Origin: Falsiroseomonas sp050563545
GTDB taxonomy: Bacteria; Pseudomonadota; Alphaproteobacteria; Acetobacterales; Acetobacteraceae
Length of the DNA: 64,000 bases
NCBI RefSeq assembly: GCF_050563545.1
Contig: NZ_JBNXUM010000021.1
Location: 62,001 to 126,000 of the forward strand
Direction: 5' to 3'
This document shows, piece after piece, positions 41,249-50,074 of the stretch (position 1 is the stretch's first letter; every line of letters starts with the position of its first letter). The notes below the pieces were generated by a model, which worked only from the letters and a program-made list of their open reading frames with translations, ran no database searches and was not told where the DNA came from. A program made the position numbers and the translations under genes.

Positions 41249-41905
41249 TCAGTCCCGGTCCGGCGCGCCAAGGGGAAAAAGCGGCCGGAAGGGCCGCGCT
41301 TCCTCGATCAGCTGCGCCATGGCGGGCCGGGCGAGCAGCCGCGCGCGATAGGCGCGGACATTCGGAAAGGCGTCGGCGATCGGCTGGATCCAGTCCGCGT
41401 AGAACAGCGCCGGCGCGGCGGCGCAGTCCGCCATGGTGAAGCCGTCGCCGCAGGCCCATTCGCGCCCCGCCATCCTGCCTTCGAGCCAGGCATAGGCGCG
41501 GTCCAGCGCGGCCCGGGACTCCGCCCAGACCATCTCCACCCGCGCCGCATCGCCGCGCCGCGTCTCGAAGACCGGAGCCTGCATCGGGGTCTGGACGTGG
41601 TTGTCGAAGAAGCGGTCGAGGAAGCGGACCTCGAGCGCCGCGACGGGATCGGCGGGGACCAGGCGGACGGGGCCGGGATGATGCAGGTCCAGATGCTCGA
41701 TGATCACGCTGGATTCCGCGACGACCTTGCCCTCATCCACCAGCACGGGAAACCGGCCGAAGGGCCAGAGCGCCTGGCATTCCGCCCAGGCGCCGGGGTC
41801 GTCGGCGAAGCTGCGGTAATCGAAGCGGGTCGCGCTCTCGCGTAGCGCCAGCAGCACCTTCATGGAGTAGGAGGAGAAGGGGTGCGCGTAGAGCGTCAGG
41901 GCCAT
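41249..41905 (-). CDS. Glutathione S-transferase family protein
   Basis: This 218-residue protein has an N-terminal thioredoxin-like domain with LTLYAHPFSSYSMKVLLALR, a PFGRFPVLVDEG strand containing the cis-proline, and SSVIIEHLDL, the glutathione-binding Ser. An all-helical C-terminal domain follows (RMAGREWACGDGFTMADCAA). It would conjugate or reduce an electrophile, but the substrate is unknown. The start is 104 bases from the neighbouring lyase stop, and the intervening DNA carries a strong palindrome. Confidence 0.93.
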   Translation of the reverse strand: MALTLYAHPFSSYSMKVLLALRESATRFDYRSFADDPGAWAECQALWPFGRFPVLVDEGKVVAESSVIIEHLDLHHPGPVRLVPADPVAALEVRFLDRFFDNHVQTPMQAPVFETRRGDAARVEMVWAESRAALDRAYAWLEGRMAGREWACGDGFTMADCAAAPALFYADWIQPIADAFPNVRAYRARLLARPAMAQLIEEARPFRPLFPLGAPDRD

Positions 41906-41951
41906 GGTCCGGTCACTTCCTTCGCATCACTGCCGAAGATTCTCGTGGCAA

Positions 41952-41982
41952 GCCCTCTCCCCCACTTATTGGGGGAGAGGGC
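41952..41982. terminator. Palindromic hairpin, probable terminator
   Basis: Perfect 12-base-pair hairpin: GCCCTCTCCCCC at 41952-41963, loop ACTTATT, and GGGGGAGAGGGC at 41971-41982. It lies between the PrpB-like gene end and the GST start (both leftward). It shares its G/C design with the other intergenic palindromes of this window. Confidence 0.7.
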
Positions 41983-42008
41983 CCTTTCACGCAGCCCGGC
42001 AAGAAACT

Positions 42009-42929
42009 TCAGGTCTGCGGCATGCCTTCCGGCACGATCGTCTTTACAAGCGACGCGTCCAGCGCCTCGTAGCGGTGATAGCCGATGGTCTCGTAGAGCT
42101 GCGCGCGGGTCTGCATGCGGTCCAGCATCGCCATCGTGCCGCCGGTCTCGCGGATTGTAGCGTAGAGCTCCTCCATGGCCTTGTTGGCGATGCGCATGTG
42201 GCTGACCGGCCAGATCACCATGGCATAGCCGAGCTCCTGGAACTCCTTTGCCGTGAAGAAGGGCGTGCGGCCGAACTCCGTCATGTTGGCCAGCAGCTTC
42301 ACCCCGGGCATGCGCTGTGCGAATTCCGCGAACATGTCGCGGCTGTGCAGGGCCTCGGGGAAGATCGCGTCGGCACCGGCCTCGAGATAGAGCTTCGCGC
42401 GGGCGACGGCGGCGTCCATGCCCTCGCTTGCGACGGCATCGGTGCGCGCGATGACATACAGGTGCCTGCGGGCCTTCCGCGCCGCGGCGACCTTCGCCGC
42501 CATGTCGCGGGCATCGGCCAGCTTCTTGTCGTTGAGGTGGCCGCACTTCTTCGGCAGCAGCTGGTCCTCGAGATGCACGGCGCCGGCGCCGGCTTCCTCG
42601 AAGACGCGGACCATGTGCATGACGTTCAGCGCCTCGCCATAGCCGGTGTCGCCATCGACCAGCATGGGAAGACCGGCCGCGCGCGCGACCTGGCGGATGT
42701 AGAAGGCGACCTCGTCCACCGTGATCATGCCGAGGTCGGGCAGCCCCATCGTCGCCGACATCGCCGCGCCCGACATGTACAGCGCGGGGAAGCCCGCCTT
42801 CTTCGCCAGCAGCGCCGCGATGCCGGTATGCGCGCCCGGCATCTGCAGGATCTCCGGCCGGTCCAGCAGCCTGCGGAAGCGCAGTCCCGCGGGCTCCTCG
42901 GGCAGGTCCTCGCCGATCACATAGGGCAT
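42009..42929 (-). CDS. Isocitrate-lyase/PEP-mutase family protein (PrpB-like)
   Basis: This 306-residue TIM-barrel lyase has the loop with catalytic Cys129 in LPKKCGH, preceded by LVDGDTGYGEALNV and VFEEAGAGAVHLEDQ. IARTDAVASEGMDAAVARAK and GADAIFPEAL complete the pocket. KKCGH matches methylisocitrate lyase or a related C-C lyase. No methylcitrate-cycle gene is nearby, so I call it family level: a carboxylic-acid lyase such as oxaloacetate hydrolase or 2,3-dimethylmalate lyase is also possible. Confidence 0.85.
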   Translation of the reverse strand: MPYVIGEDLPEEPAGLRFRRLLDRPEILQMPGAHTGIAALLAKKAGFPALYMSGAAMSATMGLPDLGMITVDEVAFYIRQVARAAGLPMLVDGDTGYGEALNVMHMVRVFEEAGAGAVHLEDQLLPKKCGHLNDKKLADARDMAAKVAAARKARRHLYVIARTDAVASEGMDAAVARAKLYLEAGADAIFPEALHSRDMFAEFAQRMPGVKLLANMTEFGRTPFFTAKEFQELGYAMVIWPVSHMRIANKAMEELYATIRETGGTMAMLDRMQTRAQLYETIGYHRYEALDASLVKTIVPEGMPQT

Positions 42930-42948
42930 GGTCTCAGCCTTCCTTGCT

Positions 42949-44361
42949 TCAGAAGAAGAAGATCAACGTCACGAGCACGAAGAGCGGCAGCAGGAACAGC
43001 CCCGCCCAGGCGCAGTAGCCGAAGAACGACGGCATGCGCACGCCGTTCTCCTCCACGATCGCCTTGACCATGAAGTTGGGCGCGTTGCCGATGTAGCTGT
43101 TGGCGCCCATGAAGACCGACCCGCAGGAGATCGCGGCCAGCGTCGGCGCGCCCTGGCCCATGAGGAAGTCCGGGTCGCCGCCGGCTAGTTCGAAGAAGAC
43201 GATGTAGGTCGGCGCGTTGTCCAGGAAGGACGACAGCGTCCCCGACAGCCAGAAGTAGATCCAGGGCACGGGCTGCCCCGCCTCGTCCGAGGTGAGCGCG
43301 ACCAGCCCCGCCAGCGCGCCATCCGCGCCCGCGCCGAGGATCTTCAGCACCGGTGCCATGCAGATGAAGATCGCGGCGAACAGCTTCGCGACCTCCGCGA
43401 TCGCGCCCCAGGCGAAGCCGTTGGCCTCCCGCAGCGCCGGCGAGGTGAAGCGGACCGAGGCCGCGGTGATCGCGAGGAAGAGCAGCACGCCGGCCGCGCG
43501 TTCCCCGTCCATGGGCTGGCCGAGGATGGAGACGGGGCCGAGCTTCACGTAGCCCATGGCGATGACGACGGCGACGATGGCGCCGACGAGGGCCACGTTC
43601 AGCACGCCCTCGATCGCGAGCGGTTCCTTCCTGGCCTCGTCCGGCGGCGTCGGCCGTTCGCGCGACCAGGCCCAGCTGTCGAGCAGCCAGTAGATCGCGA
43701 GCAGGGCGCCCGCGCAGGTCAGGAACTCGCCGAACATGTGCGTGGTCGGCCAGAAGAAGGACACGCCGCGCAGGAAGCCGAGATAGAGCGGGGGGTCGCC
43801 GACGGGGGTCAGCGAGCCCCCGATATTGGCAACGAGGAAGATGAAGAAGACGAAGGTATGCGTCTTCTGCCGCCGGAAGGCGTTGGCGCGCAGCACGGGG
43901 CGGATCAGAAGCATGGCCGCGCCCGTCGTCCCCATCACGGAAGCGAGCGCGGTGCCGATGGCGAGCAGGATGGTGTTGGTGGTCGGTGTCCCCACCAGCG
44001 ACCCCTTCAGCAGCACGCCGCCGCCGGCGGTGTAGAGGGCGAGCAGCAGGGCTATGAAGGGAATGTATTCCAGCAGGACGATATGGAGCAGTTCGCCCCA
44101 GGCGACGCCAATCCCGAAGACGGCTGCCGCCGGCAACAGCACCGCCGCCGCCCAGCCCGCGGCGATCTTGCCGTAATGGTGGTGCCAGACATGGCCGGCG
44201 AACAGCGGCATCAGCGCGATGGAGAGCAGGATGCCGGCGAAGGGCACGGCCCAGAGGAGGGAGAGCTCCGCGCCCGGCAGGCCCGCCGCGGCCGCCGGCC
44301 AGGGCATCAGCGCGATCGCCGCCCCCGGCACCCAGCCGCCCGTCCGCCAGCCCCGCCGCAT
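42949..44361 (-). CDS. NhaD-type sodium:proton antiporter
   Basis: The ATG at 44361 has a ribosome-binding site AAGGAG eight bases upstream; GTG 44421 would extend it by 20 residues. The 470-residue membrane protein has about 11-13 hydrophobic helices. Typical features are the first helix LLWAVPFAGILLSIALMPLF, TPTTNTILLAIGTALASVMG, ANIGGSLTPVGDPPLYLGFL, DNAPTYIVFFELAGG and the GANSYIGNAPNFMVKAI block. It exchanges Na+ (or Li+) for protons at the inner membrane and would help with salt or alkaline pH. Confidence 0.9.
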   Translation of the reverse strand: MRRGWRTGGWVPGAAIALMPWPAAAAGLPGAELSLLWAVPFAGILLSIALMPLFAGHVWHHHYGKIAAGWAAAVLLPAAAVFGIGVAWGELLHIVLLEYIPFIALLLALYTAGGGVLLKGSLVGTPTTNTILLAIGTALASVMGTTGAAMLLIRPVLRANAFRRQKTHTFVFFIFLVANIGGSLTPVGDPPLYLGFLRGVSFFWPTTHMFGEFLTCAGALLAIYWLLDSWAWSRERPTPPDEARKEPLAIEGVLNVALVGAIVAVVIAMGYVKLGPVSILGQPMDGERAAGVLLFLAITAASVRFTSPALREANGFAWGAIAEVAKLFAAIFICMAPVLKILGAGADGALAGLVALTSDEAGQPVPWIYFWLSGTLSSFLDNAPTYIVFFELAGGDPDFLMGQGAPTLAAISCGSVFMGANSYIGNAPNFMVKAIVEENGVRMPSFFGYCAWAGLFLLPLFVLVTLIFFF

Positions 44362-44511
44362 GCCCGCCGCTCCTTTTCCCCCGACAGCCCCGGGCTTACC
44401 CCGTCCGGGCAGGCTCGTCACGGGGACCGGCCCCTGCCCTTCCCGATCCGCCCGATGCGGCCTAATTAGCGCCCATTACCCAGCCCGACCGATGACAGGG
44501 GATCCGATCCG

Positions 44512-45201
44512 ATGGAAATGACGGGTGAACGGCGCATCGCCGCGCCGCGCCAGCGCGTGTGGGAAGCGCTCAACGATCCCGCCGTGCTGCAGGCCGCCAT
44601 CCCGGGCTGCGACAGCGTGGAGCGCACCGGCGACGATAGCTTCCAGGCCAAGGTGTCCGTGAAGCTCGGCCCGATGTCGGCCAAGTTCGGCGGCAAGGTG
44701 AACCTGACCAACATCAACCCGCCGGAATCCTACACCATCAGCGGCGAGGGCCAGGGTGGTGCGATGGGCTTCGCCAAGGGCGGCGCCGACGTCGCCCTCG
44801 AGGAGCTTGGGCCGGAGGAGACGCTGCTGCGCTACAACGTGAAGGCGCAGGTCGGCGGGAAGATGGCCCAGCTCGGCGCGCGGCTGATCGACAGCACGGC
44901 CAAGTCCATGGCCGACCAGTTCTTCGACCGCTTCGCCGCCCAGGTCGCGCCGCCGGTGCAGGCCGTCCAGGGCACCGACACCGAATACCTGGCGGACCCC
45001 AACGCGCCGGGCCCGCTGACCCAGCACGGCGCGACCGGCATGTCGCCCGGCGGCCCCGTGGAGCGGCCGAACGCGCGGCCGCCCGGCGTCGGCCTGCCGC
45101 TGCGCATGCTGACCTCGGAATACCTCGGCATGCCCTTCCAGGTCTGGTTCGGCCTGGGCGCCTTCGTGGTCGTGCTGCTGCTGCTCTTCGCCAAGGGCTG
45201 A
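44512..45201 (+). CDS. coxG: CoxG-like SRPBCC protein with C-terminal membrane anchor
   Basis: This 229-residue protein has an SRPBCC/START-like fold: ERRIAAPRQRVWEALNDPAV, IPGCDSVERTGDDSF, the MSAKFGGKVNLTNINPPESY segment and LRYNVKAQVGGKMAQLGARL with a central helix. A linker follows, then a C-terminal membrane helix (FQVWFGLGAFVVVLLLLFAK). CoxG in CO-dehydrogenase clusters binds the complex to the membrane and quinone; that is family knowledge. It heads a six-gene rightward operon. Confidence 0.85.
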   Translation: MEMTGERRIAAPRQRVWEALNDPAVLQAAIPGCDSVERTGDDSFQAKVSVKLGPMSAKFGGKVNLTNINPPESYTISGEGQGGAMGFAKGGADVALEELGPEETLLRYNVKAQVGGKMAQLGARLIDSTAKSMADQFFDRFAAQVAPPVQAVQGTDTEYLADPNAPGPLTQHGATGMSPGGPVERPNARPPGVGLPLRMLTSEYLGMPFQVWFGLGAFVVVLLLLFAKG

Positions 45202-45208
45202 GGCGTTG

Positions 45209-46111
45209 ATGCCGGAGACGGTGCCAGGCACGGTGGAAGACACCCGCAAGCTGCTCGCGGCCGGCGGCTACGTCGCGGACAGGCAGCTCGCGACGACCGT
45301 CCACCTGGCGCTGCGCATGGGCCGGCCGCTCTTCCTGGAAGGCGAGCCGGGCACGGGCAAGACCGAGATCGCCAAGGTGCTCGCCGCGGAGCTGCCGCGG
45401 CGGCTGGTGCGTCTGCAATGCTACGACGGCATGGACCTGGCCTCGGCGGCCTATGAGTGGAACCACGCGCGCCAGCTCATGGCGATCCGCCTGGCGGAAG
45501 CCGCGGGCGAGGCCACGGACCGGGAGGCGCTGGAGCGCGGCATCTATGACCGCCGCTTCCTGCAGTCCCGCCCCCTGCTCGATGCGTTGGAGGGCGAGCC
45601 CGCGGTCCTGCTGATCGACGAGCTCGACCGCGCCGACGAGCCCTTCGAGGCTTTCCTGCTGGAGATCCTGGCCGACTTCCAGATATCGATCCCGGAATTC
45701 GGCACGGTGAAAGCCGCGGTGCCGCCGGTGGTGGTGATCACGTCCAACCGCACGCGGGAGGTGCATGACGCCATCCGGCGGCGCTGCCTCTATCACTGGG
45801 TGGACTACCCCGACGCGGCGCGGGAACGCGCGATCCTGAAGCTGCGCGCGCCAGGCGTCGGAGAGCGCTTGTCGGCGCAGGTCGTGGCCTTCGTGCAGGC
45901 GGTCCGCGCTGCCGATACCTTCAAGCCGCCGGGGGTCGCCGAGACCATCGACTGGGCCGCGGCGCTGTCGTCCCTCGATGCAAAGGAGCTGGAGCCCGCG
46001 CTGGTGGACGAGACGCTGGGCGCGCTGCTGAAGTACCAGGACGATCTCGGGAAGATCCGCGGCGCGGAAGCCGCGCGCCTGGTCGCCGAGGCGAAGCAGG
46101 CGGCGGCGTGA
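45209..46111 (+). CDS. coxD: MoxR-type AAA+ ATPase (CoxD-like)
   Basis: The ATG at 45209 gives 300 residues; an in-frame TTG at 45206 is the alternative. Walker A is GEPGTGKTE, Walker B is AVLLIDELDRAD, and sensor 1 is VVVITSNRTREV with the RRRCLYHWVDYP arginine region. Such MoxR proteins with VWA partners help insert or mature metal cofactors; CoxD assists the Cu/Mo site of CO dehydrogenase. The next gene is its VWA partner. Confidence 0.87.
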   Translation: MPETVPGTVEDTRKLLAAGGYVADRQLATTVHLALRMGRPLFLEGEPGTGKTEIAKVLAAELPRRLVRLQCYDGMDLASAAYEWNHARQLMAIRLAEAAGEATDREALERGIYDRRFLQSRPLLDALEGEPAVLLIDELDRADEPFEAFLLEILADFQISIPEFGTVKAAVPPVVVITSNRTREVHDAIRRRCLYHWVDYPDAARERAILKLRAPGVGERLSAQVVAFVQAVRAADTFKPPGVAETIDWAAALSSLDAKELEPALVDETLGALLKYQDDLGKIRGAEAARLVAEAKQAAA

Positions 46112-46133
46112 GGGTGATGGGCGGGCCCGGGCC

Positions 46134-47360
46134 ATGATCCCCCCGAAATCCGCCCTCCTCCTCCCCGCGCAGACCTCCTCCGGCGCCCTTCCCGCCAACC
46201 TCATGGCCTTCGGCCGGCTGCTGCGCCGCGCGGGGCTGCCGGTCGGGCCGGCCGAGATCCTGGCCGGGGCGGCGGCGCTGGAGGCCATCGACCTCGGCGA
46301 CAAGGGCCAGGCGCAGGCGGCGCTGCGCGCGACCATGGTCCACCGGCACGAGCATTTCCTGATCTTCGACCACGCCTTCGGCCTCTTCTGGCGCGACCCG
46401 GATGCCGGCAGGCACGCCGCGGCGATGGCGATGCTCGACGGCTTCAAGGAGCCGCCGAAGCCCTCGCCGGCATCGCGCCGCCTGTCGGAGGCCATGCGCG
46501 GCGACCGTCCGGAGCCGCCGAAGCCGCCCGAGCCGAAGCAGGAAGACCAGCTCGACGTCACCTTCACCGTCAGCGACCGCGAACGCCTGCAGACCATGGA
46601 TTTCGAGGCGATGTCGGCCGAGGAGATCACCGCGGCGAAGGACGAGATCCGCAAGCTCGTCCTGCCGCTCGACCAGAAGCGCACCCGCCGCTTCCGCCCT
46701 TCGCACCGCGGCACGCATGCCGACCTGCGGCTGACCGTGCGGGAATCGCTGCGCACCGGCGGCGAGATCCTGGACATCGCGCGGCGGCGGCGGATCACGC
46801 GGACGCCGCCGCTGGTGGTGCTCTGCGACATCTCGGGGTCCATGTCGCGCTACGCGCAGGTGCTGCTGCACTTCATCCACGCCGTCACCAACGATCGCGA
46901 CCGCGTGCATTCCTTCCTGTTCGGCACGCGCCTGACCAATGTCACGCGCCAGCTGCGCGACCGCGACCCCGAGGCAGCGTTCGAGATGGTGAGCCACGCC
47001 GTGCCGGACTGGTCGGGCGGCACGCGGATCGGTGAGTCGCTCGAGCGCTTCAACAAGGAATGGTCGCGCCGCGTGCTGGGCCAGGGCGCGGTCGTGCTGC
47101 TCATCACCGACGGGCTCGATCGCGAGGGTGCGAAGGGGCTTTCCGACGCGACGGAACGCCTCCGCAAATCCTGCTCGCGCCTGGTCTGGCTCAATCCCTT
47201 GTTGCGCTTCGAGGGGTTCCAGCCCAAATCACAGGGCATCCGTGCGATGTTGCCGCATGTCGACGAGTTCAGGCCGGTGCATAATCTGGCCTCGCTGCGC
47301 GAGCTGGTCGCGGCGCTCTCGAGCCGGCATGCCGGCGGCGGAAGGGAGTTCGCCCTGTGA
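46134..47360 (+). CDS. coxE: VWA-domain protein (CoxE-like)
   Basis: This 408-residue soluble protein has a helical N-terminal half with a Pro/Lys-rich hinge (EPPKPPEPKQEDQ). The C-terminal VWA half shows the MIDAS-type motif DISGSMSRYAQ and the RLTNVTRQLRDRD and WSGGTRIGESLERFN turns. The ITDGLDREG strand completes the fold. CoxE acts with the MoxR ATPase in metal-site assembly of CO dehydrogenase. It lies 22 bases after coxD; its end overlaps the next gene by four bases. Confidence 0.87.
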   Translation: MIPPKSALLLPAQTSSGALPANLMAFGRLLRRAGLPVGPAEILAGAAALEAIDLGDKGQAQAALRATMVHRHEHFLIFDHAFGLFWRDPDAGRHAAAMAMLDGFKEPPKPSPASRRLSEAMRGDRPEPPKPPEPKQEDQLDVTFTVSDRERLQTMDFEAMSAEEITAAKDEIRKLVLPLDQKRTRRFRPSHRGTHADLRLTVRESLRTGGEILDIARRRRITRTPPLVVLCDISGSMSRYAQVLLHFIHAVTNDRDRVHSFLFGTRLTNVTRQLRDRDPEAAFEMVSHAVPDWSGGTRIGESLERFNKEWSRRVLGQGAVVLLITDGLDREGAKGLSDATERLRKSCSRLVWLNPLLRFEGFQPKSQGIRAMLPHVDEFRPVHNLASLRELVAALSSRHAGGGREFAL

Positions 47361-47683
47361 CGACAATGGATAGCGAGGACATCCTCGGCATCGCCGCGAA
47401 CTGGGTTGCGGCCGGAGAGACGGTCGCGCTCGCGACGGTTGTGGAAACCTGGGGAAGCTCGCCACGGCCGGCGGGATCGCGGCTGGCAGTGACGCAATCG
47501 GGCAAGCTGGCGGGCAGCGTCTCCGGCGGCTGCATTGAGGGCGCGGTGGCGGATGCCGCGAAGCAGACCATGGCGAATGGCACGCCGCAGTTGCTCGACT
47601 TCGGCATCAGCGACGAGCGGGCCTGGGAGGTTGGCCTGGCCTGCGGCGGCAAGCTGAAGGTCTTCGTGGAGAAGCTGGGTTGA
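47357..47683 (+). CDS. XdhC-family N-terminal domain protein
   Basis: This 108-residue protein is a single XdhC/CoxI domain: VALATVVETWGSSPRPAGSR, KLAGSVSGGCIEGAV and EVGLACGGKLKVFVE with the conserved cysteines. XdhC proteins bind the molybdenum cofactor and insert it into xanthine-dehydrogenase-type enzymes, after sulfuration. Here the usual two-domain protein is split over two genes, the next gene carrying the Rossmann domain. Its TGA overlaps the TTG start of that gene. Confidence 0.87.
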   Translation: MTTMDSEDILGIAANWVAAGETVALATVVETWGSSPRPAGSRLAVTQSGKLAGSVSGGCIEGAVADAAKQTMANGTPQLLDFGISDERAWEVGLACGGKLKVFVEKLG

Positions 47684-48402
47684 AGCTCGCGCTTCTCGAC
47701 CGCCTGCGCGCCGCGCGGGAGGCAAAGCAGCCGGTCGCCGTGCTGACGCGGCTGGCCGACGGCGCGCAGTTCCTGTTCCCCGAGGATTCCGTGCCCGAGG
47801 CGCTCGCGGCCGAAGCGCTCGCGGCATTGAACGACGACGCCTCGCGCACCGTGACGGTGGACGGCCAGGCCTGGTTCATCGCGTCGGAAAATCCACCGCT
47901 GCGGCTGATCGTGGTCGGCGCGGTGCATATCGCGCAGGCGCTGGTGCCGATGGCGCTGCCGCTCGGCTTCGCGGTCACGGTCGTGGATCCGCGCCGGGCC
48001 TTCGCGACGGAAGAACGCATGGGAGACCGCGTGACGATCTCCTCGGACTGGCCGGACGAGGCGATGACGGCACTCGCGCCCGACGCACGCACCGCCGTCG
48101 TGACGCTGACGCATGATCCGAAGCTCGACGATCCCGCGCTCGAGGTCGCGCTGCGCAGCAAGGCCTTCTACATCGGCTCGCTCGGCAGCCGGCGCACGCA
48201 CGCGAAGCGCGTCGCGCGGCTGACCGAGGCCGGGCTCACCGAGGCCGAGATCGCGCGCATCGCGGCACCCGTGGGCCTCGACATCGGCGCGGTCACCGCG
48301 CCGGAGATCGCCGTCTCCATCCTCGCCCAGATCGTCTCCGCGAGGCGTGGCGGCCCGAAGAAGAAGCCCGCCGCGGAGCGGCAAGAGGCAGCAATCCAAT
48401 GA
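47680..48402 (+). CDS. XdhC-family C-terminal Rossmann domain protein
   Basis: This 240-residue protein starts at TTG 47680, overlapping the previous stop. It contains LIVVGAVHIAQALVPMALPL, a FAVTVVDPRRAFATEERM strand, VTLTHDPKLDDPALEVAL and YIGSLGSRRTHAKRVARL with GLDIGAVTAPEIAVSILA, the C-terminal XdhC region. Together with its small partner it reconstitutes a full Moco-insertion chaperone. The TTG start and close overlap suggest translational coupling. Confidence 0.86.
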   Translation: MKLALLDRLRAAREAKQPVAVLTRLADGAQFLFPEDSVPEALAAEALAALNDDASRTVTVDGQAWFIASENPPLRLIVVGAVHIAQALVPMALPLGFAVTVVDPRRAFATEERMGDRVTISSDWPDEAMTALAPDARTAVVTLTHDPKLDDPALEVALRSKAFYIGSLGSRRTHAKRVARLTEAGLTEAEIARIAAPVGLDIGAVTAPEIAVSILAQIVSARRGGPKKKPAAERQEAAIQ

Positions 48403-50042
48403 TCTTCGGCCCTACCCCGCTGGACGAGGCGCGCGGCGCCATCCTCGCGCACACCGTCCGGCTGCCCGGCAGGGTCATCAAGAAGGGGACTGTGCTGGAC
48501 GAGGCCGCCATCGCCGCCTTGCGCGACGCGGGAAAGCGGGACGTCGTCGCCGCGCGGCTCGAGGCCGGCGACGTGCCGGAGGACGAGGCGGCCGACCGCG
48601 TCGCGAACCTGCTGATGGCACCGCTGATCGCGCGGTCGCGCGCCTCGACCGGCCGCGTGAACCTGCTGGCCGAGAGCCCCGGCCTCTTCACCGCCGATGC
48701 GCATCTCATCGACCGCATCAACCAGGTGGACGAGAGCATCACCGTCGCAACGCTGCCCCACCGCTCCGTCGTCGCGGGGAAGGAGATGCTGGCGACGATC
48801 AAGGTCATCCCCTTCGCGGTGCCGGGTGCCGTCATCTCCGTCATCGAGGCGCTGGCCAAGGGCAGGGGCGCAGTCGCGCTCGCGCCCTTCCGCAAGCTGA
48901 AGGTGGGCCTGGTGCTGACGGAACTGCCCGGCATCAAGGAAAGCGTCATGGAAGGCGCGGTGGAGGCCACCGCCGCGCGCGTCGAGGCGCTGCTCGGCAC
49001 GCTGCTGCCTGTCGAGCGCGTGCGGCACGAGGAAGGCCCGGTCGCCGATGCGCTGACCAGGCTGCGCAGGGCCGGCGCCGACCTGCTGCTGGTCGCAGGC
49101 GCCTCGGCCGTCGTGGACCGGCGCGACGTCGGCCCTGCCGGCATCGTGCGCGCGGGTGGCGCGATCGAGCATTTCGGCATGCCGGTCGATCCCGGCAACC
49201 TGATCTGCCTCGGGCGCGTCGGGGATATCCCGGCGATGGTGCTGCCGGGCTGCGCGCGGTCGCCGAAGCTCAACGGCTTCGACTGGGTGCTGCAGCGTAT
49301 CTTCGCCGGCGAGAAGGTGACGGCGCGCGACATCATGGGCATGGGCGTCGGCGGCCTGCTGAAGGAGATCGAGGTCCGCCCCCTGCCCCGCGCGGAGGCG
49401 CCGCGCACGCCCGTCTCGCCCATCGCGCCGCGCAAGGCGCGCCAGGTCTGCGCGGTGGTGCTGGCAGCGGGGCGTTCGCGCCGGATGGCGCCGCTGAACA
49501 AGCTGCTGGTGCCGGACAACAGGGGCGTGCCGATGATCGCGCGCGTCGTGGACAACGTGCTGGCGTCGCGCGCGCGGCCGGTGATCGTGGTCACGGGCCA
49601 TGAGCGCGAGCAGGTCGAGGAAGCGCTGGCGAGCCGTCCCGTGATCCTCGCCCATGCCGACGACTACGCCGAGGGGCTGTCGGCCTCGTTGAAGGCCGGG
49701 CTCCGCGCCGTGCCGAAGGAGGCCGAGGGCATCCTGGTCTGCCTCGGCGACATGCCACTGGTGGCGGGCGACATGCTGGACCGGCTGCTGGCGTCCTTCG
49801 ACCCGGAGGAAGGCCGTGCCATCGTGCAGCCGACCTATCGCGGCAAGCAGGGCAACCCGATGCTGTGGTCGCGCGAGTTCCTGCCCGAGATGCTGGAGAT
49901 CACCGGCGATGTCGGCGCGCGGCATCTCGCGGCCAGGCACGCCGACCGCCTGGTCGAGGTCGAGATGGCCGATGACGCGGTGCTGCGCGACTTCGACACG
50001 ACGGAATCGCTGAAGACCGCGCCGGCGTTTGGGCGGCGGTAG
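48399..50042 (+). CDS. Fusion of MoeA/MogA-like and MocA-like molybdopterin proteins
   Basis: The 547 residues fall into two halves. Residues 1-340 read like a molybdopterin-binding MogA/MoeA type protein: LPHRSVVAGKEMLATIKVIP, LTELPGIKESVMEGAVEATA, ADLLLVAGASAVVDRRD and VDPGNLICLG. Residues 350-547 form an NTP-transferase (MocA/MobA-like): VCAVVLAAGRSRRMAPLNKL, VVTGHEREQVEEAL, VCLGDMPLVAGDMLDRLL and QGNPMLWSREF. The fusion could bind molybdopterin and add CMP to make the cytosine dinucleotide form used by CO-dehydrogenase-type enzymes. It closes the operon. Confidence 0.84.
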   Translation: MIFGPTPLDEARGAILAHTVRLPGRVIKKGTVLDEAAIAALRDAGKRDVVAARLEAGDVPEDEAADRVANLLMAPLIARSRASTGRVNLLAESPGLFTADAHLIDRINQVDESITVATLPHRSVVAGKEMLATIKVIPFAVPGAVISVIEALAKGRGAVALAPFRKLKVGLVLTELPGIKESVMEGAVEATAARVEALLGTLLPVERVRHEEGPVADALTRLRRAGADLLLVAGASAVVDRRDVGPAGIVRAGGAIEHFGMPVDPGNLICLGRVGDIPAMVLPGCARSPKLNGFDWVLQRIFAGEKVTARDIMGMGVGGLLKEIEVRPLPRAEAPRTPVSPIAPRKARQVCAVVLAAGRSRRMAPLNKLLVPDNRGVPMIARVVDNVLASRARPVIVVTGHEREQVEEALASRPVILAHADDYAEGLSASLKAGLRAVPKEAEGILVCLGDMPLVAGDMLDRLLASFDPEEGRAIVQPTYRGKQGNPMLWSREFLPEMLEITGDVGARHLAARHADRLVEVEMADDAVLRDFDTTESLKTAPAFGRR

Positions 50043-50074
50043 GCCCGCCCCGTCGGCGATCCCGCCATCCCGCT

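Noticed and set aside
42009..42929. Firm assignment as methylisocitrate lyase
   Set aside because: KKCGH fits, but no methylcitrate-cycle partner is near; other lyases of this family share the motif.
41249..44361. A single operon from the antiporter through the lyase to the GST
   Set aside because: A strong palindromic hairpin at 41952-41982 separates the lyase from the GST, and the functions do not match.
44738..46843. 701-codon minus-strand frame opposite coxG, coxD and coxE
   Set aside because: The plus genes have recognisable catalytic motifs; this frame has none.
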